Assembly (NCBI GenBank): GCA_903890885.1
Contig: CAITCX010000233.1
Span: forward strand, 1-7,503
Source: an uncultured Dehalococcoidia bacterium
GTDB taxonomy: Bacteria > Chloroflexota > Dehalococcoidia > Dehalococcoidales > UBA3254
Reading direction: 5' to 3'
Length of the DNA stretch: 7,503 bases
The notes below the pieces were generated by a model that was not told where the DNA came from, made no database searches, and worked only from the letters and a program-made list of their open reading frames with translations. This document shows, piece after piece, positions 1 through 5,480 of this stretch. Made by a program: the position numbers and the translations under genes. Each line of letters begins with the position of its first letter. Within the stretch, counting starts at the first letter, position 1.

Positions 1-1
1 T

Positions 2-268
2 CCTGTGCTGGTGGATTTTTGGGCCACCTGGTGCCGGCCCTGCCAGATGGTGGCACCGATTTTAGATGAGTTAACCCTGGAGTATGCCGGTAAATTGACC
101 ATAGCCAAGCTGGATGTGGATCAAAATCAGCAGATAGCCCAGAAATATCATGTCATGTCCATTCCCACGATGATCGTTTTTAAGAACGGTCAACCGGTTT
201 CAAATATCGTAGGTTTTAAGCCTAAAGATAAGCTCAAAGAAGACCTGGATGCAGCTTTAGGCCAATAA
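2..268 (+). CDS. trxA: Thioredoxin, 3' part (5' end outside window)
   Basis: This is a cytoplasmic thiol-disulfide oxidoreductase that reduces protein disulfides and is itself recharged by thioredoxin reductase, which is encoded next. The visible 88 residues begin inside the first conserved strand (PVLVDFWATWC) and carry the active site WCRPC, the cis-proline segment SIPT and the FKNGQ turn of the thioredoxin fold. Family members are about 105-110 residues, so roughly the first 20 residues lie outside the window. The GTG at position 5 is an internal valine, not a start, because the frame is open to the window edge and the strand before the active site would be cut. The only odd feature is arginine in place of glycine in the usual CGPC motif. 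The pairing with trxB supports a true thioredoxin rather than another thioredoxin-fold protein. Confidence 0.93.
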   Translation, partial: PVLVDFWATWCRPCQMVAPILDELTLEYAGKLTIAKLDVDQNQQIAQKYHVMSIPTMIVFKNGQPVSNIVGFKPKDKLKEDLDAALGQ

Positions 269-378
269 TCGATAGCCAGGCTAAATGCATACAGAAATTA
301 TTGTAGTTCATGGTTTATTGGACTGTTTCGAACCTTGAAATGGAAACCAGATGATTCGATCTGTTCTAAGCGTTCATG

Positions 379-383
379 TGGAG
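379..383 (+). promoter_or_regulatory. Ribosome binding site deciding the TTG start of trxB
   Basis: TGGAG, with a GGAG core at 380-383, sits seven bases before the TTG at 391. The only nearby in-frame ATG (376) meets a stop within five codons, and the FAD-binding glycine motif begins ten residues after the TTG, so TTG is the best start. Confidence 0.6.
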
Positions 384-390
384 TAGATAA

Positions 391-1311
391 TTGGAAAACG
401 AATATCAACTTATCATTTTAGGTGGCGGACCGGCTGGCTTGACCGCTGGATTATATGCTAACAGAAATAAAATAAATACCTTGCTGATTGAAAAGGCTAT
501 GATGGGCGGTCTGGCTGTCTACGCCGAACTGATAGAGAACTATCCCGGGTTTCCTGAAGGAGTAGGTGGCATGCAACTGGGTGAGCTTATGTTTAAACAG
601 GCCGAGAAATTCGGTCTGAAGAACCTGATGGCTGATATCTCCGGTTTGGATATAAAAGGGCAGAAAATAATTATTACAACTTCTGAAGGTGTATTCTCCG
701 CTAAGGCGGTCATTATTGCTCTTGGATCAGAGCGGATTAATCTTAATGTGCCAGGTGAAAAGGAATTTGTAGGACGAGGGGTTTCTTATTGCGCTACCTG
801 TGACGCGGCCTTTTTCCGTAATAAAGAGGTAGCAGTTGTAGGAGGTGGTAACTCCGCTATTTCCGAAGCCATCCATCTATCAAAATATGCCTCCAAGGTC
901 AGTGTTATTCACCGCAGGGACAAGTGGCGCGCAACCCCAGTTTTTATAGACAAAGCCTCCGCTGAACCTAAAATCAGTTTTGTTCTCAACACCACTGTCG
1001 AATCGGTAGAAGGTGAGGAAAACGTCAAGTACCTAAGGCTTAACAACGTAGCCTCAGGACAGAAATCAGTGTTACCGGTATCAGGCGTTTTCGTGGCGGT
1101 TGGGCAACAGCCTAACACCGACCTCGTTAAAAATCTGGTTAAGCTGGATGCCACCGGTTATATCGTCACCAACGAGAAGATGGAGACGGGTGTTCCCGGT
1201 GTTTTTGCGGCGGGGGATATCCGCAGCAATTCCATCCGTCAGTGTATATCAGCCGCGGGCGATGGAGCTACTGCCGCTCTCTTTGCCAACCGGTTCATAG
1301 AACAGGTTTAA
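391..1311 (+). CDS. trxB: Thioredoxin reductase (NADPH, FAD)
   Basis: This flavoenzyme passes electrons from NADPH through FAD and a redox-active disulfide to thioredoxin. At 306 residues it matches the bacterial low-molecular-weight family. In order it shows the FAD dinucleotide motif GGGPAG (11-16), the IENYPGFP segment (48-55), the redox disulfide CATC (134-137), the NAD(P)H glycine motif GGGNSA (151-156), the basic motif HRRDKWR (174-180) typical of NADPH users, and the C-terminal FAD motif AAGDIR (273-278) followed by AAGDG. The start is TTG with a GGAG site upstream. Two small departures from the textbook enzyme are GGL at 39-41 where GGQ is usual, and CATCDA where CATCDG is usual. The gene lies 122 bases after the thioredoxin gene on the same strand. 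The gap between them holds no ORF and no convincing promoter or terminator. Confidence 0.96.
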   Translation: MENEYQLIILGGGPAGLTAGLYANRNKINTLLIEKAMMGGLAVYAELIENYPGFPEGVGGMQLGELMFKQAEKFGLKNLMADISGLDIKGQKIIITTSEGVFSAKAVIIALGSERINLNVPGEKEFVGRGVSYCATCDAAFFRNKEVAVVGGGNSAISEAIHLSKYASKVSVIHRRDKWRATPVFIDKASAEPKISFVLNTTVESVEGEENVKYLRLNNVASGQKSVLPVSGVFVAVGQQPNTDLVKNLVKLDATGYIVTNEKMETGVPGVFAAGDIRSNSIRQCISAAGDGATAALFANRFIEQV

Positions 1312-1322
1312 AGGAAATCAGG

Positions 1323-1335
1323 AATGATTATCATT
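1323..1335 (+). promoter_or_regulatory. Fur-box-like 13-base palindrome (6-1-6)
   Basis: AATGAT-T-ATCATT is a perfect 6-1-6 inverted repeat starting 12 bases after the trxB stop. On the minus strand it reads exactly as the 13-base centre of the classical 19-base Fur consensus, but none of the six flanking consensus bases match. It lies about 55 bases upstream of the rplI -10 box. It could be a Fur-family operator, a small hairpin at the trxB 3' end, or chance in AT-rich DNA. Confidence 0.3.
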
Positions 1336-1386
1336 TGAGTACTTCTGAGGAAAACCTTACAAACATTACCTAATTCTTATCAAATT

Positions 1387-1395
1387 TGGTATAAT
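1387..1395 (+). promoter_or_regulatory. Extended -10 promoter for rplI-dnaB operon
   Basis: TGGTATAAT is a perfect TATAAT hexamer (1390-1395) with the extended TGN motif directly before it. A poor -35 candidate, TTACCT at 1366-1371, lies 18 bases upstream, and extended -10 promoters tolerate a weak -35. Transcription would begin near 1400-1403, giving a leader of about 50 bases ahead of the rplI start. No other promoter this good was found in the window, so this is the likely main start for the genes down to at least 5390. Confidence 0.7.
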
Positions 1396-1452
1396 TGAAA
1401 GCGTCCAATTTTTCACCAGTTGTCTAATCATCAATTAAAATAGGGGGATTCA

Positions 1453-1935
1453 ATGAAAGTAGTTTTTCTCGCAGATGTACCAAATGTCGCCAAGGCTGGC
1501 GATGAAAAAACAGTAGCCGATGGTTACGGCCGTAATTATTTGCTGCCCAAAAACCTGGCCGTCGTCAGCCAGCCTGGTGCTATGATGACGATCAAAGCCA
1601 AGATAGAAGCCAAAGCCGAAACCGAAAAATTCAAGAAACTGGCTCAAGAAATTGAAGGCAAAGTCATCACCTTCAAAGTCAAGATGGGCGCTAAGGAAAG
1701 AATGCATGGTTCGATCACCGCCGCAAATGTGGCGACTGAACTGCAGGAATTGCTTGGACAAGCCATCGATAAGCGAAAAATTGATTTGGCTGAGTCTATC
1801 AAGCAGTTGGGCAGTTATGAGATCCCCATTAAATTGGTCAAAGGCATCGAACCCAAGATCAAAGTCAACGTAATTAAGAAAGATGAAGATCTTGAGAAGG
1901 TTGTTGTAGCGGAACCCGAAAAGAAATCGGAGTAA
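1453..1935 (+). CDS. rplI: Large ribosomal subunit protein bL9
   Basis: This is a component of the 50S subunit that binds 23S rRNA near the base of the L1 stalk and helps maintain reading frame. The N-terminal domain is clear: MKVVFLADV, the GDEKTVADGYGRNYLLPKNLAV signature (residues 16-37), then a long charged helix (about 41-75) rich in Ala, Lys and Glu, followed by the C-terminal domain with HGSITAANV. At 160 residues it is slightly longer than the usual 148 or so because of an acidic and lysine-rich tail. A strong AGGGGGA ribosome binding site at 1442-1448 sits four bases before the ATG. It is followed six bases later by dnaB, the common rplI-dnaB arrangement, although here thioredoxin genes rather than rpsF-ssb-rpsR lie upstream in the visible part. 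Confidence 0.97.
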   Translation: MKVVFLADVPNVAKAGDEKTVADGYGRNYLLPKNLAVVSQPGAMMTIKAKIEAKAETEKFKKLAQEIEGKVITFKVKMGAKERMHGSITAANVATELQELLGQAIDKRKIDLAESIKQLGSYEIPIKLVKGIEPKIKVNVIKKDEDLEKVVVAEPEKKSE

Positions 1936-1941
1936 TAGGCT

Positions 1942-2886
1942 ATGGTGGAAAGACTGCCACCTCATGATATCGATGCTGAAGAGGCAGCGCTGGGTTCGCT
2001 ACTGATTGACGGCACTGCAATTGTTAAGATCGAGTCGATCGTGCAACCTTCGGATTATTACAGTGAGCGAAATCGTTGGGTTTATGAAGCTTGCCTGGCC
2101 CTATATCACCGCTCAGATGCTGTCAATCAGATTACTGTTGCTCAGGAACTGGCGATGGGCGAGAAGTTGGAAGGTTGTGGCGGCGCGGCTTTTTTAAGCC
2201 ACCTGATATCGGTTTGTCCCACCTCTCTGGATGTCGAGTTCTACGCAAAAATCGTCTCCCGCCTGTCTGTAATGCGGAAATTAATCGTTGCTTCGGAACA
2301 GATCGCTGGCATCGGTTATCAAGCTGGTCCTGATGTAGGGGTAAGCTTGGCCAAGGCCGAAGATATCCTTTATTCACTCAGTCACGGTAAAAGCACACGC
2401 GACTTCGTTCATATCCGCCAGATATTAGATAAGTATTTTGATGAGGAAGCGGTTGCTACAGATGGCGAGGGCAAGCCGTCTGAAATACTGCACGTGCCTT
2501 CAGGTTTCTTTGCTCTCGATGATAAGTTGGGAGGATTTCAGCGCTCTGATCTGGTGATTATCGCTGGGCGTCCTAGTATGGGCAAGACCAGTTTAGCCCT
2601 CAATATTGCTCGCAACGCTGCAGTAGAGCACAATGCATGTGTAGCCATGTTCAGCCTGGAGAGGTCGCGCGACTCACTGGTAGAACGCTTGAGCTCAGGC
2701 GAAGCCATGGTCAATACCCGCAAAATCCGTTTAAAAATGGAAACCCCGGATGAAGAAAAAGGATTATGGATGCCATTGGCATTCTTTCCGAGACACCTAT
2801 ATATATTGACGATTCGCCACAGATCCGAATCGCCGAGATGCGCAGCAAGGCCAAACATCTTAGCTTTGAGCGCAATATTAACCTGA
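1942..2886 (+). CDS. dnaB: Replicative DNA helicase DnaB, N-terminal part (frame broken after residue 273)
   Basis: DnaB is the hexameric 5'-3' helicase that unwinds DNA at the replication fork. This frame holds the N-terminal helical domain (about 5-110, starting LPPHDIDAEEAALGSLL), the linker helix (about 150-170) and the start of the RecA-like motor with Walker A GRPSMGKT (209-216) and the H1a catalytic glutamate E240 in FSLERS. After K273 the frame leaves the family: the last 41 residues, ending at TGA 2884-2886, are out of frame, and the true continuation is in the -1 frame (2760-3338). Arginine at 241 replaces the usual methionine of FSLEMS. The start ATG is six bases after rplI, with GGAG at 1929-1932. 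Alone this fragment lacks Walker B and the arginine finger and could not be an active helicase. Confidence 0.9.
   Translation: MVERLPPHDIDAEEAALGSLLIDGTAIVKIESIVQPSDYYSERNRWVYEACLALYHRSDAVNQITVAQELAMGEKLEGCGGAAFLSHLISVCPTSLDVEFYAKIVSRLSVMRKLIVASEQIAGIGYQAGPDVGVSLAKAEDILYSLSHGKSTRDFVHIRQILDKYFDEEAVATDGEGKPSEILHVPSGFFALDDKLGGFQRSDLVIIAGRPSMGKTSLALNIARNAAVEHNACVAMFSLERSRDSLVERLSSGEAMVNTRKIRLKMETPDEEKGLWMPLAFFPRHLYILTIRHRSESPRCAARPNILALSAILT
2756..2760 (+). other. Frameshift point in dnaB (run of five A's)
   Basis: In the upstream frame the codons read GAT GAA GAA AAA GGA TTA TGG, giving DEEK then nonsense. Adding one A, or slipping back one base at the A run, gives AAA AGG ATT ATG GAT, that is DEEK-RIMDAIGIL, which matches the usual DnaB continuation. 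Homology is intact on both sides, so exactly one base is missing here. A small 5-bp hairpin (ATGCC 2770-2774 with GGCAT 2778-2782) begins nine bases downstream. Possible causes are a read or assembly error, a real recent mutation, or -1 ribosomal slippage. Confidence 0.85.
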
Positions 2887-3338
2887 TTATCATCGATCAC
2901 CTTGGTTTGATCACAAGCGATTCTCGAAACGATAACCGTGTGCAGGAGATCAGTTACATTACCCGTAGTCTCAAAGTGATGGCCCGTGAACTCAATATTC
3001 CGGTCTTAGTAGTCTCTCAATTGAGCCGGGCCTCAGAATGGCGCGCTGACCATAAACCGCAGCTTTCAGATTTGCGGGATAGCGGCAGCATAGAACAGGA
3101 TGCAGACGTTGTCCTGTTTGTTTACCGTGATGAGTATTATTACAAAACCGAAGAAGACTGGCAAAAAGACCATCCAGGGGAGGAGTATCCGGCTGGGTTA
3201 GCGGACATCATCATTGCTAAGCACCGCAACGGTCCTACCGGCGAAATAAAACTGCGGTTTGAGCATACTCTGGCTAAATTTGAAAATAATCCGGTTGAAG
3301 CCCAGACTCCGTCCAGTTCTGGACCAGGATTGTTATGA
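2766..3338 (+). CDS. dnaB: Replicative DNA helicase DnaB, C-terminal part (-1 frame continuation)
   Basis: This frame carries the rest of the RecA-like motor of the same helicase. The real family sequence begins at the AGG codon 2760-2762, not at the ATG at 2766, which is an internal methionine with no ribosome binding site. Visible are the Walker B stretch LIIIDHLGLI (residues 40-49 counted from 2766), QLSR (85-88), the hallmark DLRDSGSIEQDAD (102-114), and KHRNGPTG (152-159) with the lysine and arginine that act on the neighbouring subunit's ATP. Joined to the upstream part the protein is 465 residues, a normal DnaB length. DHLGLI replaces the usual DYLQLM/I. The stop overlaps the next start (ATGA at 3335-3338), so translation is probably coupled to the DnaD-like gene. 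Confidence 0.9.
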   Translation: MDAIGILSETPIYIDDSPQIRIAEMRSKAKHLSFERNINLIIIDHLGLITSDSRNDNRVQEISYITRSLKVMARELNIPVLVVSQLSRASEWRADHKPQLSDLRDSGSIEQDADVVLFVYRDEYYYKTEEDWQKDHPGEEYPAGLADIIIAKHRNGPTGEIKLRFEHTLAKFENNPVEAQTPSSSGPGLL

Positions 3339-4042
3339 CGGAATTTAAAGGTTTTCCTGACAGGATGACGTTTACACCTGTGCCTAATCTGGTTTTCAGT
3401 TCTCTACTGCCACAGATCACAGATATCGCGGAACTAAAAGTACTTTTACACCTGTTCGAGATAATATATCCTAAGAAAGGCAACCCTAAATTTACCAGTT
3501 ACAGAGAGATGCTGGGGCACCCAGGACTGGTATATGATCTTAAACTGCAAGTAGAAGAAGGTTTAACTAAAACTTTGTCGGCTTTGGTAGATAAGGGCAT
3601 AATATTAACTCTGTCTGCTGAAATGGCCGGGGTGACCGATCAAATCTATATATTTAACAACGAAGCCAATCGCCTGAATGTGGCAAGAATTATGAGCGGG
3701 GAATTGGCTTTGCCGGGTTTTAAAGCGGAAAGGCTCTTGTCGGCGGTGGCCGAAGAACCAGTGGACATCTTTACGCTGTATGAGCAGAACATTGGAATTC
3801 TGACTCCCCTGATTGCCGATGAACTGCGTGAAGCCGGCAAGCAGTACCCGGAAACCTGGATCGGAGATGCCATCAAAGAGGCAGTCTCTCTGAATAAACG
3901 TAATTGGCGCTATATTGCCCGTATTTTGGAACACTGGACGGCAGAAGGTAGAGACGATGGAACACATCGGGGAAATCTTAAAAAGAATACCGACCCGGAC
4001 AAATTTATCAAAGGACGCTACGGACACATGGTCCAGCGATGA
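3335..4042 (+). CDS. DnaD-domain primosome protein
   Basis: This 235-residue protein probably acts in replication initiation or restart by bringing the helicase and its loader to DNA, as DnaD does in Firmicutes. The N-terminal part (about 12-108) looks like a winged-helix domain. The C-terminal part carries the DnaD/DnaB_2 signature: an aromatic-led helix LYEQNIGILTPLIADEL (148-164), then WIGDAIKEAV (175-184) and NKRNWRYIARILEHW (187-201), ending in DKFIKGRYGHMVQR (222-235), which reads as a family-like tail. The start ATG overlaps the dnaB stop (ATGA), with CCAGGA at 3324-3329 as a ribosome binding site. Its last 86 bases overlap the next gene in another frame. Assignment to the DnaD family is firm; the precise role is inferred from its place between the helicase and the loader-like ATPase. 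Confidence 0.88.
   Translation: MTEFKGFPDRMTFTPVPNLVFSSLLPQITDIAELKVLLHLFEIIYPKKGNPKFTSYREMLGHPGLVYDLKLQVEEGLTKTLSALVDKGIILTLSAEMAGVTDQIYIFNNEANRLNVARIMSGELALPGFKAERLLSAVAEEPVDIFTLYEQNIGILTPLIADELREAGKQYPETWIGDAIKEAVSLNKRNWRYIARILEHWTAEGRDDGTHRGNLKKNTDPDKFIKGRYGHMVQR
3943..3948 (+). promoter_or_regulatory. Ribosome binding site fixing the loader gene start at ATG 3957
   Basis: AGAAGG lies eight bases before ATG 3957, inside the 3' end of the DnaD-like gene. It favours that start over the longer TTG option at 3915, which has no comparable site and would add 14 residues that merely read through the DnaD helix region in another frame. Confidence 0.5.
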
Positions 4043-5390
4043 TAATGCGGTAGAATCAACCGGAGACAAGAAATGCCTGGTCTGTAAAGGTGGCGGTTTT
4101 GTGCATCCTCGTTTACCTTCGGGTAAGCCCGATTTCAGCCGGGTGATCGCCTGCCGTTGCGTCAAAAAGGCGGCAGAAAACGATCAGGCAGCTCGGTTGC
4201 AAAAATTAAGTAACCTGGGTGCTCTGGCCAGTTATACCTTTGAGAGCATCCTCAAAGGCGGTATCAGTGGGGATACAGAACGCCAGCAACGTTTTACTCT
4301 GGCTTATGATGCGGCTAAACAGTTCGCTGCTGACGCACATGGCTGGTTTATACTGGTAGGACCCAGTGGCAGCGGTAAGACCCTTTTGGCTGCCTCTATC
4401 GCTAATGAGCGCATCAAACTGGGACAATCCGTGTTCTTTCAGACCGTGCCTGAACTTCTAGACCATCTGCGGTCGGCCTTTGCGCCGGGAAGTGAGATGG
4501 CATACGATGAGCTATTTGATAAAGTCTGTAATACTCCGTTATTAATAATGGACGATCTGGGTGTGCAGGCCAGTACCGCCTGGGCTAAGGAAAAGCTGGA
4601 TCAGCTTTTCAATTACCGTTTTTCTCATGAATTGCCGACTGTTGTCACCACCAGCACGCCCATTGATAATTTGGACGAGAGAATTCGGACCCGATTGAAC
4701 AGTCCTCGTTTTAGCCGGGTCTATGTAATCGAGCAAAAGGCTTCAGCCCTCCACGAATACGACTGGGGGAAGGGTTTTGAGCTGCAAAAGGATATGACCT
4801 TTAAGGCTTTCGATTCCAAACGTTTTAATCTGCCTTTAGAACAGCGGCAAAACCTGGGTTCGGCTTATCAGGTGGCTCTCCAATTTGCCGAGTCGCCGGA
4901 AGGTTGGCTGGTTTTTCAGGGGGTCAACGGTTGCGGCAAGACCCACCTCGCTTCGGCAATTGTCAACTACCGCTATGAAGCCCATAAGCCGGCTATTTTC
5001 GTAGTGGTACCGGAGTTTCTCGATCATCTGCGTAAAACCTTTAACCCTGAAAGTAAAGTCTCTTATGACCAGCTTTTTGAAGCAGTTAAAACCGCGTCGC
5101 TGCTGGTTCTGGACGATTTTGGCGAACACCAAACCACACCCTGGGCTCAGGAAAAACTCTATCAGGTTATCAATTACCGTTATAATGCTCGTTTGGCGAC
5201 GGTGATTACCACCTGTAACTCTCTGGATGAGATCGAACCGCGTGTTAGCTCGCGTCTAGTTGACCCGCGTATCAGCATGGTCATTAACATAACCGCACCT
5301 GATTACCGCGGAGACCAGTCAGGCAATCCCGCCGCTGCCAAAAATAACCTGCGCAAGACCAGGAAAACCAGATGGAACGCTTCAGAATAA
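3957..5390 (+). CDS. Tandem-AAA+ DnaC/DnaI/IstB-like helicase loader with zinc finger
   Basis: This 477-residue protein contains two consecutive DnaC/IstB-like AAA+ ATPase modules, whereas DnaC, DnaI and IstB have one in about 245-310 residues. The N-terminal region has a likely zinc-binding set C40-x2-C43 and C66-x-C68 (KCLVCKGGG, ACRC), comparable to the N-terminal zinc domain of DnaI. Module 1 (about 92-262) shows Walker A GPSGSGKT (135-142), Walker B LLIMDD (195-200), sensor-1-like VTTST (230-234) and arginines in RIRTRL (242-247). Module 2 (about 281-449) shows Walker A GVNGCGKT (322-329), Walker B LLVLDD (382-387), VITTCN (416-421) and SSRL (431-434). Over 130 ungapped positions the two modules are identical at about 58. 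The role of loading DnaB is inferred from the position directly after dnaB and a dnaD-like gene. It is not a transposition IstB, as no IstA or insertion ends are present. Confidence 0.9.
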   Translation: MEHIGEILKRIPTRTNLSKDATDTWSSDDNAVESTGDKKCLVCKGGGFVHPRLPSGKPDFSRVIACRCVKKAAENDQAARLQKLSNLGALASYTFESILKGGISGDTERQQRFTLAYDAAKQFAADAHGWFILVGPSGSGKTLLAASIANERIKLGQSVFFQTVPELLDHLRSAFAPGSEMAYDELFDKVCNTPLLIMDDLGVQASTAWAKEKLDQLFNYRFSHELPTVVTTSTPIDNLDERIRTRLNSPRFSRVYVIEQKASALHEYDWGKGFELQKDMTFKAFDSKRFNLPLEQRQNLGSAYQVALQFAESPEGWLVFQGVNGCGKTHLASAIVNYRYEAHKPAIFVVVPEFLDHLRKTFNPESKVSYDQLFEAVKTASLLVLDDFGEHQTTPWAQEKLYQVINYRYNARLATVITTCNSLDEIEPRVSSRLVDPRISMVINITAPDYRGDQSGNPAAAKNNLRKTRKTRWNASE

Positions 5391-5467
5391 CGTCTGGAAT
5401 ATTCTTAATGTCGTCATTCATGAAACCGCCTGTTAGAGCAACCGGCAAGTAGGCCTGCCACTTTTTC

Positions 5468-5473
5468 TAAGGA
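5468..5473 (+). promoter_or_regulatory. Ribosome binding site for the TTG-started TPR gene
   Basis: TAAGGA ends seven bases before TTG 5481. No in-frame ATG with a comparable site lies near the start, and the helical repeat pattern begins within the first 25 residues, so the TTG is preferred. Confidence 0.5.
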
Positions 5474-5480
5474 TAAAAGA

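Noticed and set aside
269..390. Possible promoter or RNA element in the trx-trxB gap
   Set aside because: TTGGAC (318-323) and TTGAAA (335-340) look like -35 boxes, but neither has a -10 box at 16-18 bases; no stable hairpin was seen.
1450..1965. Minus-strand open frame of 171 codons opposite rplI
   Set aside because: It mirrors rplI almost exactly, has a low-complexity Phe/Leu/Asp-rich translation typical of an antisense frame, and shows no family motif; bL9 on the plus strand is certain.
2770..2782. Hairpin ATGCC-ATT-GGCAT as a proven frameshift stimulator
   Set aside because: The spacing from the A run is suitable, but a 5-bp stem is weak and its bases encode conserved DnaB residues, so it is mentioned only as a possibility.
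3915..3956. Longer loader start at TTG 3915
   Set aside because: There is no ribosome binding site, and it would add 14 residues that overlap the best-conserved DnaD helix in another frame; ATG 3957 has AGAAGG at good spacing.
3605..4165. Minus-strand open frame of 186 codons opposite the DnaD-like and loader genes
   Set aside because: Both plus-strand proteins have clear family signatures across this stretch, and the antisense translation has no recognisable domain.
3957..5390. IstB of an insertion sequence (IS21 type)
   Set aside because: The protein has a DnaI-like zinc N-terminus and two ATPase modules, follows dnaB and a DnaD-like gene, and no istA or terminal repeats are present.
5444..5466. 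Possible terminator between the loader and TPR genes (GGCA...TGCC then five T's)
   Set aside because: The stem is only 4 bp with an 8-base loop, too weak to call an intrinsic terminator.
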